Assembly (NCBI GenBank): GCA_963590165.1
Contig: CAVANO010000032.1
Location: 1-64,000 of the forward strand
Length of the DNA: 64,000 bases
Origin: UBA11524 sp963590165
GTDB lineage: Bacteria; Bacillota; Clostridia; Christensenellales; Aristaeellaceae
Reading direction: 5' to 3'
Shown: one piece after another, positions 1 through 9,012 of the stretch
How positions within the stretch are numbered: the first letter of the stretch is position 1
Layout: each line of letters opens with the position of its first letter
The notes under the pieces: generated by a model
The model's input: the letters and a program-made list of their open reading frames with translations, nothing else
Told to the model about the DNA's origin: nothing
The model's database searches: none
Program-made: the position numbers and the translations under genes

Positions 1-70
1 ATTTCGCCGCCGCAGATGGCGCAAAAGGCATGTTCAGCGGCGCCACTGAATTGTGCGGTATTACCTTAAC
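1..70 (+). repeat. Partial copy of dispersed inverted-repeat element
   Basis: These 70 bases are nearly identical to the reverse complement of 10036-10105, differing at a few positions. They hold the internal near-palindrome TTCAGCGGCGCCACTGAA and the terminal repeat TTGTGCGGTATTACC followed by T and TA. Only the end of the element is inside the window, so its length here is unknown. The full copy at 10036-10276 shows what it belongs to. No coding capacity is visible in this part. Confidence 0.75.
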
Positions 71-77
71 TGAAAAG

Positions 78-106
78 AGCCGTCTCCTTGCGAGGCGGCT
101 TTTGTG
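78..106 (+). terminator. Rho-independent terminator
   Basis: AGCCGTCT (78-85) pairs with AGGCGGCT (93-100), with one G-T pair, and is followed by TTTGTGTTT. It probably ends a transcript entering from the left of the window. Confidence 0.65.
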
Positions 107-184
107 TTTGTGACAGGAAAAGAAGCAACTTTCACCAAGTTATCACATTTCCTTCATGATGACAACAGACAAGCCTGCTATGAT

Positions 185-345
185 AACAATGTCAGGCGGG
201 AAGGCCCGGACAGAAGGCGAACAGCAACCGCTTTGGCAAATTCAGCGGATTCGCCTGGTGGGCATGTCCGCTTTGACATAGAAGGCGGAACCGCACAGCG
301 GATGAGCCAAATCATTGTGCGCGTTACCCCATGGTTTTCCTTTCC
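185..345 (+). ncRNA. Candidate structured RNA (nested stem), unassigned
   Basis: No convincing protein is encoded between 107 and 459. Within it, 189-279 can fold as one nested stem: ATGTCA (189-194) with TGACAT (274-279), GGACA (208-212) with TGTCC (265-269), GGCGAA (216-221) with TTCGCC (250-255), and CCGCT (228-232) with AGCGG (244-248). A TATGAT box sits just upstream at 179-184, but no good -35 is visible. A pyrimidine-rich run (335-378) follows. The motifs of 6S, SRP, tmRNA and RNase P RNA were looked for and not recognised. This is a folding argument only. Confidence 0.25.
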
Positions 346-415
346 TTTTCTCCTCCTTTTTTCCCCTTTCCCCTTTCCATCCTGAGCGGCAGTCAGCAAC
401 AGGCCGCACAGGGAA

Positions 416-449
416 ACAGCCCGAACGTCAGCAGGTTCGGGCTGTTTTT
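416..449. terminator. Bidirectional terminator after the ABC-F gene
   Basis: An 11-bp perfect stem, ACAGCCCGAAC (416-426) with GTTCGGGCTGT (435-445) and an 8-base loop, lies just past the minus-strand stop at 460. The T-run is stronger on the plus strand (445-449). Confidence 0.8.
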
Positions 450-459
450 GTATGTGAAT

Positions 460-2364
460 TTATTCAGCGGATTCCAATGCTTCCCATTCGGCGTACAGGC
501 GCTCGATTTCCGCTTTTTTCGCCTGATATGCCTTTGCAAGCAACGCCGCTTTGTCCGCATTCTGGTATGTTGCAGGGTCGGACAACTCATTTTCGATGCG
601 CTCCGCCTCCTGCTCGGCATCCGTGACGGCCTTTTCGGCGGCCTGCAGCGCGTTCTTGCGCTCGCGGATGCGTTTCTCTTCCTCGCGGGACTTGCGTTTC
701 TCCTTGTCCAGTGCGGTTTTCGTGATGCCGGCGGTTTCGCTGTCCGGCGGAACGGCGCGGTTGATTTTCTCGAAATAATCGTCGTAATTGCCCAGATATT
801 CTTTGATGCCGCCGGATTCCATCACGCAGACTTTCGTGGCAAAACGGTTGATGAAGTAGCGGTCGTGGCTGATGGCGAGAATCGTTCCGGGAAAATTTTC
901 GAGTGCGTCCTCAAGCACCTCGCGGCTGTCCATATCGAGATGGTTAGTCGGTTCGTCCAGCAGAAGGACGTTGTCCTTGCGGAGCATGAGCTTTGTTAGC
1001 GCAACGCGCCCTTTCTCGCCGCCGGAAAGCGTTGAAATGGGCATGAGCACATCATCGCCCGTGAAGAGGAACAGCCCAAGCGCACCGCGAACCTCCGTCT
1101 GGTCAAGGCGGTGAAAATCGTCCCAGACCTCATCAAGTACGGTTTTGTTCTCGTGCAGCTTCTCCTGATGCTGGTCGTAATAGCCGATGTCAACGCCTGC
1201 GCCGAAGCGGATGGTGCCCGTATCGGGCTTTTCCTCGCCGACAATGCACTTGAGCAGCGTTGATTTGCCGACGCCGTTGTCGCCGATGAGCGCGACACGG
1301 TCGCCGGTGCGCAGGTGCATATGAACGTGCTCGAACAGCTGACGGCCGTCAAAGCCTTTCGACAGTTCGTCAATCATCAGGACATCTTCGCCCGTGCGGC
1401 GGCGGACATCGAAGCGGAAGCGGATGGCGTTTTCATCCTGCGGCTTTTCGAGCCGCTCGACTTTCTCGAGGCGTTTCTCGCGGCTTTCCGCCAGCCGAAT
1501 CGACTTCTCGCGGTTAAACTGGCGATACCGTGCAATGATGGCTTCCTGCCGTGCGATTTCCTTCTGCTGCAGTTCGTACGCCTTCATGCGGATTTCAAAG
1601 CGTTCCGTCCGCTGTGCCATATAGCGCGTGTAGTTGCCGTCATAGCACTCGGTGGCGCCCAGCAGCAGCTCGCACATCCGGTCGCAGACATGATCCATGA
1701 AGTAACGGTCATGGCTGATGAGCAGGACAGCGCCGCGGTAGGTGCGCAGATAGTCCTCCAGCCACGCGATGGATTTGAGGTCGAGGTGGTTTGTCGGCTC
1801 GTCCAGCAGGAGCAAATCCGGCTGAGTCAGCAGCATTCGCCCAAGGCAGAGCCGTGTCCGTTCGCCGCCGGAAAGGAGCGAGGCTAATTGCCCCTGCTGT
1901 TCCTTGCGGAAGCCGAGACCTGCCAGCACACCCTGCACGGTCGAACGCCAGCCGTAGCCGTTGCTCTCTTCGAATTTGCGCGTGAGCTGGTCATATTGGC
2001 TGCCGAGGCGGTGCAGGGCGGCTTCGTCCTGCGCCTGTGCCATCTGCTCCTCCAGCGCGCGAAGCTGCTGCTCCATGCGGCGAACCGGCTCGAAGACGCT
2101 TTCCAGCTCCTCCAGCACCGTTCGCCCTGCGCCGACCTGTCCCTGCTGTGCCAGATAGCCGAGCTTCAGCCCCTTCTGCATGGTCATCGTGCCGCCGTCA
2201 GCCGTTTCCAGACCGGCGATAATCTTCATCAGCGTTGATTTTCCGCAGCCGTTGACGCCGACAAGCCCCATTCGCTGACCGTCCTGAAGCACCAGGGACG
2301 CATCGCGCAGCACCTCGTTGGTGCCGAAGCTCTTCTGAATCCCTTGCAGAGAGAGCAGAATCAT
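460..2364 (-). CDS. ABC-F family ATP-binding protein
   Basis: Predicted 634-residue soluble protein with two ABC ATPase cassettes in tandem and no membrane segments, the layout of ABC-F proteins that act on the ribosome. Each half has a Walker A (GVNGCGKST, GDNGVGKST), an LSGGE signature and a Walker B ending DEPTNHLD. A charged linker joins the halves, and a Lys/Glu-rich C-terminal coiled coil of about 80 residues resembles the YdiF/Uup group. The chosen ATG follows GGAGGTG at good spacing; the frame stays open 48 codons further upstream without a site. It is the last gene of a minus-strand run. Whether it is a housekeeping translation factor or an antibiotic-resistance type cannot be told here. 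Confidence 0.92.
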   Translation of the reverse strand: MILLSLQGIQKSFGTNEVLRDASLVLQDGQRMGLVGVNGCGKSTLMKIIAGLETADGGTMTMQKGLKLGYLAQQGQVGAGRTVLEELESVFEPVRRMEQQLRALEEQMAQAQDEAALHRLGSQYDQLTRKFEESNGYGWRSTVQGVLAGLGFRKEQQGQLASLLSGGERTRLCLGRMLLTQPDLLLLDEPTNHLDLKSIAWLEDYLRTYRGAVLLISHDRYFMDHVCDRMCELLLGATECYDGNYTRYMAQRTERFEIRMKAYELQQKEIARQEAIIARYRQFNREKSIRLAESREKRLEKVERLEKPQDENAIRFRFDVRRRTGEDVLMIDELSKGFDGRQLFEHVHMHLRTGDRVALIGDNGVGKSTLLKCIVGEEKPDTGTIRFGAGVDIGYYDQHQEKLHENKTVLDEVWDDFHRLDQTEVRGALGLFLFTGDDVLMPISTLSGGEKGRVALTKLMLRKDNVLLLDEPTNHLDMDSREVLEDALENFPGTILAISHDRYFINRFATKVCVMESGGIKEYLGNYDDYFEKINRAVPPDSETAGITKTALDKEKRKSREEEKRIRERKNALQAAEKAVTDAEQEAERIENELSDPATYQNADKAALLAKAYQAKKAEIERLYAEWEALESAE

Positions 2365-2399
2365 GAAATGAACACCTCCGGAAATAATGAGGCGGTGCC

Positions 2400-3218
2400 T
2401 CAGGAAATATATTGCAGCGCCATCAGCGCTAAAGCGGCGATGGATAACAGCCATGTTGACCGCTTCATGCGGAGATTGGCGATTTTCGGCATTGTCAGCA
2501 GCGCCCAAATTGCCAGCGCAAGCACAGCCAGTGCACAGAGCGTCAGCCAGAGCGCGGACATGCCCGGCCAGAACAGCGATGAAGCGTTGTAGGCGAAGTG
2601 CATGAGGATTGGCGCATACAGCCGCCCCGTGCGCAGCATCAGGATGGTCAGTGCCGCGCTAAGCAGCAGATGTGCCGGAAGCGCCGCCAGATTGCCGTGC
2701 AGCAGAGAGAACAGCAGCGTCGTCAGGAGACCCGCAGCGATGCGGCTGCCGTGCGAAAGCAGCGATGAGAGCACTACGCCGCGGAAAAGGCATTCCTCCG
2801 CAACTGCCGGAACAATCGCCACCGTCAGCAACTGCAGACACCACAGCATCGGGCTGTCCGGTACGGCGGTTGTCTGCTGTTCAAGGGAGAGCATCTTGCA
2901 CCACGCGCCTGTCAGCGGTACGGCGAACGCGCGGAACGCCAGCCCGAGCGCAACGGCGCACAGCATCAGCCCGATCCCGCCGCGTGATTGCCCCATTCGT
3001 GGGCTGATCCCCTTGCTGCGCACCATCAACACGATGGCAGGCAGACCAATCAGCAGGACTTCCTGCGACAGGGAAATCAAAAGCAGCGTTTCCTGCGGCA
3101 GATCGTCCGGCAGTGTCAGCGCCAGGACACGCGAAAACAGCAGTTTCACCCCAAGCAGCACCATCAGCAGGAGCAGCAGCCGGTTGGTTGGCTCAATCGC
3201 CTGATGACGGCGCGTCAT
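2400..3218 (-). CDS. CPBP family intramembrane metalloprotease
   Basis: Hydrophobic 272-residue protein with several predicted membrane helices. It carries the CPBP (CAAX protease/Abi) motifs in order: EECLFRG, a His in LLHGNLAALPAH and HFAYNASS, which in this family hold the catalytic Glu and the metal-binding His residues. Substrates are unknown; relatives include bacteriocin-immunity proteins and prenyl-protein proteases. Its ATG overlaps the stop of the WalJ gene by 4 bp (ATGA) and follows GGAGG, so the two are translationally coupled. Confidence 0.87.
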   Translation of the reverse strand: MTRRHQAIEPTNRLLLLLMVLLGVKLLFSRVLALTLPDDLPQETLLLISLSQEVLLIGLPAIVLMVRSKGISPRMGQSRGGIGLMLCAVALGLAFRAFAVPLTGAWCKMLSLEQQTTAVPDSPMLWCLQLLTVAIVPAVAEECLFRGVVLSSLLSHGSRIAAGLLTTLLFSLLHGNLAALPAHLLLSAALTILMLRTGRLYAPILMHFAYNASSLFWPGMSALWLTLCALAVLALAIWALLTMPKIANLRMKRSTWLLSIAALALMALQYIS

Positions 3219-4024
3219 GTTGCATCCTCCAGACGGTACACAGCACCGACACGGTCGCGCAGCGCGACATCGAGCGACAAATCCGTGCCCATGCGGATGC
3301 CCTCATGAATCATCCTGTCCTCGCTGACATGGTACGCCAGCGTCGGCGTGTTGTTTTCGCCGCTCAGGTGACCGAGAATCACGTTTCTTGTACCGCTCTC
3401 GACAAGCTGAAGCAGCGCATCGGCGCATGCGTCATTGCTCAGATGACCGCGGTTGCCGAGGATGCGCTGCTTGAGGCGTTCCGTGTAATGCCCGTTCTGG
3501 CGGAGCATGTCAGGGTCGTGATTGCTTTCGAGGAGCACGAGTGAACTGCCTGCAATCGCATCGCGCACCGTGCGGGGAAAATGTCCCAGATCCGTTGCGA
3601 CGGAAATGCTCAGCGCGCCGCCCCATAGCCGGTAGCCGACCGGATCTGCCGCGTCATGCGGAATGGAGAACGGCTGCACGCCGATGCCGCCGACATAGAA
3701 ATCGGAGAAGGTATCGAAGGAACGGCGCATGGCAGGCGGAATATTGCCGAGCTTTCCTTCCATGGCGCTCCATGTATCCTCGGTGGCGTAGAGCGGAATA
3801 TGGTGTTTGCGGCACATAATGCCTGCGCCGGCGATGTGGTCGGAATGCTCGTGCGTAATCAGGATGGCATCGATGGATTCCGGCGCGATGCCGATCATGT
3901 CCAGCGCCTCATCGATCATTTTTCCGGATTTGCCGGCATCGATCAGGATCCGTGTCCCGTTGTACTCCGCAAAAAGGCAGTTGCCGCTTGAGCCGGAATA
4001 CAGGGGACAGAATTTCATCTCCAT
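3215..4024 (-). CDS. walJ: WalJ/YycJ-type metallo-beta-lactamase fold hydrolase
   Basis: Predicted 269-residue cytoplasmic hydrolase. It starts with the typical YSGSSGNC motif and has the metal-binding THEHSDHI motif at residues 57-64, then a later SNHD motif. This matches WalJ (YycJ/VicX), a 5'-3' exonuclease-like protein usually encoded with the WalRK two-component system; WalRK is not present here, so the gene has moved away or is a paralogue. Start chosen at the first ATG, 5 bases after AAAGGA; a second in-frame ATG lies two codons in. Confidence 0.88.
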   Translation of the reverse strand: MEMKFCPLYSGSSGNCLFAEYNGTRILIDAGKSGKMIDEALDMIGIAPESIDAILITHEHSDHIAGAGIMCRKHHIPLYATEDTWSAMEGKLGNIPPAMRRSFDTFSDFYVGGIGVQPFSIPHDAADPVGYRLWGGALSISVATDLGHFPRTVRDAIAGSSLVLLESNHDPDMLRQNGHYTERLKQRILGNRGHLSNDACADALLQLVESGTRNVILGHLSGENNTPTLAYHVSEDRMIHEGIRMGTDLSLDVALRDRVGAVYRLEDAT

Positions 4025-4039
4025 GAATATCCTTTCTGG

Positions 4040-4798
4040 TTAGACATCCAGATGACGGGCGACACGCTCGTTCTCCGGCGGCGGCGTCATGTAATCCGGC
4101 CCGAAGAGGACAGTCAGCACTTCGTCCCATTTCTTGGGAATCAGCACATCGATGCCCTCGAAGGACACGGTGATTTTTTCCTCGAACTGCTCCGGATGCC
4201 AGATGTGCATCATCAGCTCAAACGCGCCGTTGGACATGCACAGGTCATTGCCGGACTGCTCCTGACGCGAAACCTGCTCGTACCAGTGCGTCTTCGTCTT
4301 GACGGAGAAGGGCAGACCGAGCACATGCGTGCCGAAAATCAGAATCTTGTTCTTCAGGCTGAAACGCGAATAATCAACGTTCTTCTTGAGCATGCCCTGC
4401 AGCGTGTGCAGACGGAAGAACCACCACTTGCGCTTGAACCCTTCCGGCGGAACTGGGTCGAGGATGAAGATATCCGTGAATGCTGCTGCTTTTTCGGGGT
4501 CGCGGTTCATGACGCGAGGCGTCCATGTGTCCAGATACGTCAGCTCAAAGCGCTTGTCGCACTCTTTCGGGTAGATTTCGCGGAACTTCTGGAATTCGCC
4601 GCGCGTCATCAGCAAATCGACATCGTCATCCCACGGAATGAACCCGTGATGGCGTACAGCCCCCAGAAGCGAGCCGCACATCATGTTGTAGGAAATTTGA
4701 TGGCGTGTGCAGACGGCGGTGATATCGCGCAACTGTTCAAGCAGTTCTGCATGAATGTCCGGCAGGGACAGTTTCTTTTCTTCTTCCTGCTTCTTCAT
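4040..4798 (-). CDS. LicD family phosphotransferase
   Basis: Predicted 252-residue cytoplasmic protein of the LicD nucleotidyltransferase-fold family, which attaches phosphocholine or other phospho-groups to surface glycans and teichoic acids. The core motif is MCGSLLGAVRHHGF followed by IPWDDDVD, where the Asp residues are expected to bind metal. The GGAGG site for its ATG lies at the end of the transketolase C-subunit gene, 4 bases upstream. With the priming sugar transferase and transketolase halves it forms a small surface-polysaccharide cluster. The donor group is unknown. Confidence 0.85.
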   Translation of the reverse strand: MKKQEEEKKLSLPDIHAELLEQLRDITAVCTRHQISYNMMCGSLLGAVRHHGFIPWDDDVDLLMTRGEFQKFREIYPKECDKRFELTYLDTWTPRVMNRDPEKAAAFTDIFILDPVPPEGFKRKWWFFRLHTLQGMLKKNVDYSRFSLKNKILIFGTHVLGLPFSVKTKTHWYEQVSRQEQSGNDLCMSNGAFELMMHIWHPEQFEEKITVSFEGIDVLIPKKWDEVLTVLFGPDYMTPPPENERVARHLDV

Positions 4799-4802
4799 CG
4801 GA

Positions 4803-5729
4803 TTATTCCTCCTTCAGCCATTGCATGCTGCGTTCGGCAATTGCAGCGGCATCCATGCGGTATTGTTCGCGCAGGTACTGCTGCGTGCCGACAATGGTGG
4901 AATAGGTATCCTCCATGCCGATGCGGTGAATGCGGCAGGCGTTGCCCGTTTCCGCAGCAGCCTCGCAGACGGCGGAACCGAAGCCGCCGACGATGGAATG
5001 CTCTTCGACCGTCACCAGATGGCGGAAGCGGCGCGTCAACTCGGCGATTTTATCCTTGTCAATCGGCTTGATGACGGGGAAGGATACGACCTCGGCGGAA
5101 ATTCCCTGCGCGGAGAGCAAATCAGCCGCAGCGCTCGTCTGTGTCAGGATACCGCCGGCGGACAGCAAGGCGATATCGCTGCCGGTGCGCAGTGTCAGCG
5201 CCTTCGGCATTGCCCAGTCCGTTACGGGGGAAGCATGCACGGTCGGTTCGCCGCCGCGGCCAAGGCGCAGATAGCATGTGCCGGGGGTACGCAGCATGAC
5301 CGGCACGACCGCTTCGACCTCTGCCGGATCGCCGGGAGTAAAGACCGTTACGCCCGGCAGCGCGCGCATGACGGCCATATCTTCGGTCGCATGATGGCTC
5401 ATGCCGAGCGAGCCGTACACAAAACCGCCGCCGACGCATACGATTTTGACATTCAGTCCGTGATAAGCGCAGTCATTGCGAATTTGCTCCAGGCAGCGCA
5501 GGGTAGGGAAGTTGCCGATGGAGTACGTCAGCACGGTGCGGTTCGTTTTTGCAAGGCCTGCTGCCAGACCGGTCATGCTCTGCTCGGCGATGCCCGCGTT
5601 GACAAACTGTTCGGGGTACGTCTCCCAGAACGGACGCAGGACACCGAACCCCAAATCGCCCGTCACCAGCATCAGACGGCTGTCGTTTGCCGCCTCGCGC
5701 ATGAGCGCCCGCGTAAATGCATCTCTCAT
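4803..5729 (-). CDS. Transketolase-like C-terminal subunit
   Basis: Predicted 308 residues, covering the pyrimidine-binding and C-terminal domains of transketolase. The TPP-activating Glu is in NAGIAEQSMTGLAAGLA, and the end has the VEEHSIVGGFGSAV segment of the C-terminal domain. It would pair with the N-terminal subunit next door to make one active site, moving two-carbon ketol units between sugars. Its start overlaps the upstream stop by 4 bp. Being inside a glycan cluster suggests a dedicated sugar-making role rather than pentose-phosphate metabolism, which is an inference. Confidence 0.9.
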   Translation of the reverse strand: MRDAFTRALMREAANDSRLMLVTGDLGFGVLRPFWETYPEQFVNAGIAEQSMTGLAAGLAKTNRTVLTYSIGNFPTLRCLEQIRNDCAYHGLNVKIVCVGGGFVYGSLGMSHHATEDMAVMRALPGVTVFTPGDPAEVEAVVPVMLRTPGTCYLRLGRGGEPTVHASPVTDWAMPKALTLRTGSDIALLSAGGILTQTSAAADLLSAQGISAEVVSFPVIKPIDKDKIAELTRRFRHLVTVEEHSIVGGFGSAVCEAAAETGNACRIHRIGMEDTYSTIVGTQQYLREQYRMDAAAIAERSMQWLKEE

Positions 5730-6604
5730 GGCCGCTGTGCCTCCAGTTCCGCCAGTGCGGCATCGTATTCCTCACCCTGCGGTGTCCGATAGTGCCACAG
5801 GATATTGTTCTCCATAAATGAAACGCCCTTGCCCTTCGTCGTCACGGCAATGACAACGGTCGGGCGATTGCTGCCGAGATTGCCCTGTGCCTGATGCAGT
5901 GACTTTTCGACCGCTTCGACATCATTGCCGTCAATCTCGAGGACGTTCCAGCCGAATGCACGCCACTTGTCCGCAAAGGGCTCCAGCGCAAGCGTATTTT
6001 CACAGAAATCAAGGCTCTGCATGCGGTTGTGGTCGATGATGGCGACCAGATTGTCGAGCTTGAACTGATGCGCCTGAAGTGCTGCCTCCCAGACAGCGCC
6101 CTCATCGCACTCGCCGTCGCCGAGGATGCAGTATACACGCCACGGAGCATGATCCTTCTTGCCGCCGAGCGCCATGCCTGCTGCGACGCTCAGCCCATGA
6201 CCTAAAGAACCGGTGGAAAACTCCGCGCCTGGCACGCCCTTATGGCTCACATGCCCGGACAGGCGCGAACCATTGGCATAATGCGTGGAAAGCTCCTCCA
6301 CCGGAAAAAAGCCGCGTTCTGCCAGCGCCGCATAAACCGCTGCACCGGCATGTCCTTTGGATAAAATCAGCCGGTCACGATCCTCCATCTGCGGATTCTT
6401 CGGGTCGACATGCAGAATCCGCGTATAGAGAACCGCCATGATCTCGGCAACGGAAAAAATTGCACCGATATGGCTGCCGCGGCTGATGTGGGTCATTTCC
6501 AGCCCATGGCGGCGAATCAGCCACGCCAGCGTCTTGGGGTCGGACGTGTCAATCGCCTGACCATGAAACGCGGCGTGCGTCTTTTCAGTATAGGGTGCGC
6601 TCAT
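5726..6604 (-). CDS. Transketolase-like N-terminal subunit
   Basis: Predicted 292 residues, the diphosphate-binding half of transketolase. It has the SKGHAGAA and STGSLGHGLS motifs and the TPP motif GDGECDEG ending in IDHN about 30 residues later. Split transketolases are normal in archaea and many Firmicutes. The ATG has a clear AAGGAGG site and overlaps the sugar transferase stop by 4 bp, so sugar transferase, both transketolase halves and LicD look like one operon. Confidence 0.9.
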   Translation of the reverse strand: MSAPYTEKTHAAFHGQAIDTSDPKTLAWLIRRHGLEMTHISRGSHIGAIFSVAEIMAVLYTRILHVDPKNPQMEDRDRLILSKGHAGAAVYAALAERGFFPVEELSTHYANGSRLSGHVSHKGVPGAEFSTGSLGHGLSVAAGMALGGKKDHAPWRVYCILGDGECDEGAVWEAALQAHQFKLDNLVAIIDHNRMQSLDFCENTLALEPFADKWRAFGWNVLEIDGNDVEAVEKSLHQAQGNLGSNRPTVVIAVTTKGKGVSFMENNILWHYRTPQGEEYDAALAELEAQRP

Positions 6605-7305
6605 GACTGCGCCTCCTTCTGCTCATGCTTTTCGTCCGCCATCCGCTTTGCCTTGCCGAACACGCCGCCGATGGTTTCAAAGAACAGCGAAACATCAAGC
6701 GTGAAGGACTGGTGCAGCGCGTATTCCACGCGGAGGCGGTTCTTTTCCGGCAGGATGTACTTCTCGAAGTTCTCTACCGGATTTTCGGTGCCGACAATCT
6801 CATCCTGCGCGATATACACGATGGACGAGCGGTCGGAAATGCCGGGGCGCACCCACAGGATGCACTCCTGATCCTTGGTATACTGGGTTGTATACAGCAG
6901 CAGCTCCGGACGCGGTCCGATGAAGGACATGTCGCCCTTCAGGATGTTGAAGAGCTGCGGCAGTTCATCGAGCTTCAGGCGGCGCATGATTTTGCCGGCG
7001 CGCGTGACGCGGCTGTCGTTGAGTGCCGTGCATCCGCCAGACTTGTCTGCGCCGACGACCATCGAGCGGAATTTGTAAATCAGGAAAGGCTGATTGTGAT
7101 AGCCGCCGCGGACTGCCTTGTACAGCACGGGACCGGGACTGTCCAGCTTGACCCAGATGGCGAGCGGCAGCATGATCATGCAGCCGGGAATGAGCAGCAG
7201 CAGCGCCAGTACAAAGTCAATGACGCGCTTGACGACATGGCTGTAGAACGGATGGGAGAGCGGACCGTCCCAGCGGGGCATATCCGGAAGCGTTTGCTTT
7301 GACAT
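6601..7305 (-). CDS. Polyprenyl-phosphate sugar-phosphate transferase (priming glycosyltransferase)
   Basis: Predicted 234 residues with one N-terminal membrane segment (KRVIDFVLALLLL) and the cytosolic catalytic domain of the WcaJ/RfbP bacterial sugar-transferase family. Motifs KFRSM and DELPQLFNILKGDMS, then IGPRPEL, are intact. It would transfer a sugar-1-phosphate from a nucleotide sugar to undecaprenyl phosphate, the first step of a surface glycan. The ATG at 7305 has GGAGGA upstream; the open frame extends 18 codons further without a site. It lies 22 bases after parB. The sugar cannot be predicted. Confidence 0.9.
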   Translation of the reverse strand: MSKQTLPDMPRWDGPLSHPFYSHVVKRVIDFVLALLLLIPGCMIMLPLAIWVKLDSPGPVLYKAVRGGYHNQPFLIYKFRSMVVGADKSGGCTALNDSRVTRAGKIMRRLKLDELPQLFNILKGDMSFIGPRPELLLYTTQYTKDQECILWVRPGISDRSSIVYIAQDEIVGTENPVENFEKYILPEKNRLRVEYALHQSFTLDVSLFFETIGGVFGKAKRMADEKHEQKEAQS

Positions 7306-7327
7306 ACGGCATTCCTCCAACGAAGCG

Positions 7328-8200
7328 TTATTCCTGCTTGAGCTGATGGAGCAGCTCATAGACCTGCTCCAGCTCTTCGGCGGAATAATATTGCAGCGTG
7401 ATTTTGCCTTTCTTCTGATTGCCGGTAATCGTCGTGCGCACGCCGAACGTCTCGCGGCAGAAGGACTCCAGCTCCGTCAGCTCCGCAGGCAGCGCGGCGG
7501 GTTTCTTCTTCGTATCGGGCAGGGGCGTATTGCTCTTCTTCATCAGCGACACGGCGTTTTCCAGCTGACGGACGCTCCAGTCGTTCGCGGTCGTCTGACG
7601 GGCGAGCGAGAGCTTCAGGTCATCCGAATCGACACCGGCAAGCACGCGGGCATGACCGGCGCTGAGCGTGTTCTGACGCACCATGTTGATGATTTCCTCC
7701 GGCAGGGACAGCAGGCGGAGCAGATTCGCCACCGCAGGACGGCTCTTGCACAGGCGCGCGGCGACGGTTTCCTGGGTATAGCCGCACTGACGCATGAGCG
7801 TCTGAATGCCTTGCGCGACCTCGATGGGGTTCAGGTCCTCGCGCTGCAGGTTCTCTACCAGTGCGATTTCCATCTGTGTCGGCACATCCATTTCGCGGAT
7901 CATGCACGGCACGGTGTCCAGCCCTGCCATCCGCGCAGCACGCCAGCGGCGTTCGCCGGCAACAATGCGGTAGCGTCCGCCGTTCATCGGGACGACAAGA
8001 ATCGGCTGAAGCAACCCCTGCTCGCGGATTGACTGCGCAAGCTGGGCGATGCTTTCCTCCGAGAAGGTACGTCTGGGTTGATCGGGATTCGGGTCTATAT
8101 CACCCACGGAAATTTCCTGTGCACCGCCTGACGCTGTCAAATCGCTGTCCGGCAGCAGGATATCCAGCCCTCGTGCCAATCCGTGTGTTTTTTTGGGCAT
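7328..8200 (-). CDS. parB: ParB/Spo0J chromosome partitioning protein
   Basis: Predicted 290 residues with the ParB order: N-terminal nuclease-fold/CTPase domain (GERRWRAA and ENLQREDLNP boxes), a central helix-turn-helix region (VAARLCKSRPAVANLLRLL) and a C-terminal dimerisation tail. It would load as a CTP-dependent clamp at parS sites and recruit SMC and ParA. It follows parA by 20 bases with GGGAGA before its ATG. No parS site was recognised in the window. Confidence 0.95.
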   Translation of the reverse strand: MPKKTHGLARGLDILLPDSDLTASGGAQEISVGDIDPNPDQPRRTFSEESIAQLAQSIREQGLLQPILVVPMNGGRYRIVAGERRWRAARMAGLDTVPCMIREMDVPTQMEIALVENLQREDLNPIEVAQGIQTLMRQCGYTQETVAARLCKSRPAVANLLRLLSLPEEIINMVRQNTLSAGHARVLAGVDSDDLKLSLARQTTANDWSVRQLENAVSLMKKSNTPLPDTKKKPAALPAELTELESFCRETFGVRTTITGNQKKGKITLQYYSAEELEQVYELLHQLKQE

Positions 8201-8220
8201 TGCGATCGTCTCCCTTTATT

Positions 8221-9003
8221 TTACAGCTTGAGTTCCTTGATTGGCAGATGGTTGCGCTGGAGCACTTCCTTCGCCAGGCTGACGTACGCGGTGCATCCGG
8301 CGCTGCGCTTGTCGTAAACATGAATCGGTTCGCCGTGGGACGGTGCTTCACCGAGGCGGACGCTGCGCGGAATGACGGTGGCGTACACCTGCTTCTTGAA
8401 ATGCTTTTTGACCTCATCGACGACCTGCAGACCGAGGTTCGTGCGCCCATCGAGCATCGTCAGCAGGATGCCCTCGATGTCCAGATGCGGATTAATGGTC
8501 TTCTTGACGCGCGAGATGGTGTTCATCAGGCTCGCGACACCTTCCAGCGCGTAGTATTCGCACTGAATCGGGATGAGCACGCTGTCCGATGCACCCAGCG
8601 CGTTGACGGTCAGCAACCCAAGCGACGGCGGGCAGTCAATCAGGATGAAATCATATGACCTCTGAATGGTCTGCACGGCGGTCTTCAGGCGGAATTCACG
8701 CTTGTCCACATCGACCAGCTCCAGTTCGGCGTTTGCCAGCCGTACATCGCTGCCGACAATGGACAGGTTCTCGTACTTCGTCTGCTGCACGGCATCGGCG
8801 AGTTTCATGCGCCCCATGAGCACCTCGTAGATGCTGCCGCCTTCTGCCGTCATACCCAGACCGGAGGTGGTGTTTGCCTGCGGGTCAAGGTCGAGCATCA
8901 GCACCTTCTGACCCATCGCGCCCAGCAGCGCGGAAAGGTTGACGGCGGTGGTCGTTTTGCCGACGCCGCCCTTTTGATTGATAATCGAAATGATTTTCGC
9001 CAT
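8221..9003 (-). CDS. parA: ParA/Soj chromosome partitioning ATPase
   Basis: Predicted 260-residue MinD/ParA ATPase. The deviant Walker A is NQKGGVGKTT near the N-terminus, with switch regions DLDPQANTT and DCPPSLGLLTVNA. The size matches short chromosomal Soj proteins without an N-terminal DNA-binding domain. It would act with ParB in origin segregation. It starts 10 bases after metF and has a GAGGTGA site. Confidence 0.96.
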   Translation of the reverse strand: MAKIISIINQKGGVGKTTTAVNLSALLGAMGQKVLMLDLDPQANTTSGLGMTAEGGSIYEVLMGRMKLADAVQQTKYENLSIVGSDVRLANAELELVDVDKREFRLKTAVQTIQRSYDFILIDCPPSLGLLTVNALGASDSVLIPIQCEYYALEGVASLMNTISRVKKTINPHLDIEGILLTMLDGRTNLGLQVVDEVKKHFKKQVYATVIPRSVRLGEAPSHGEPIHVYDKRSAGCTAYVSLAKEVLQRNHLPIKELKL

Positions 9004-9012
9004 ACGATCACC

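Noticed and set aside
331..999. 222-codon plus-strand open frame over the end of the ABC-F gene
   Set aside because: It is antisense to a clear ABC-F gene, has no ribosome site and a composition typical of reverse-strand shadows in GC-rich genes.
4052..5071. 339-codon plus-strand frame opposite LicD and the transketolase subunit
   Set aside because: Shadow of two well-supported minus-strand genes; Arg/His/Cys-rich, no recognisable domain.
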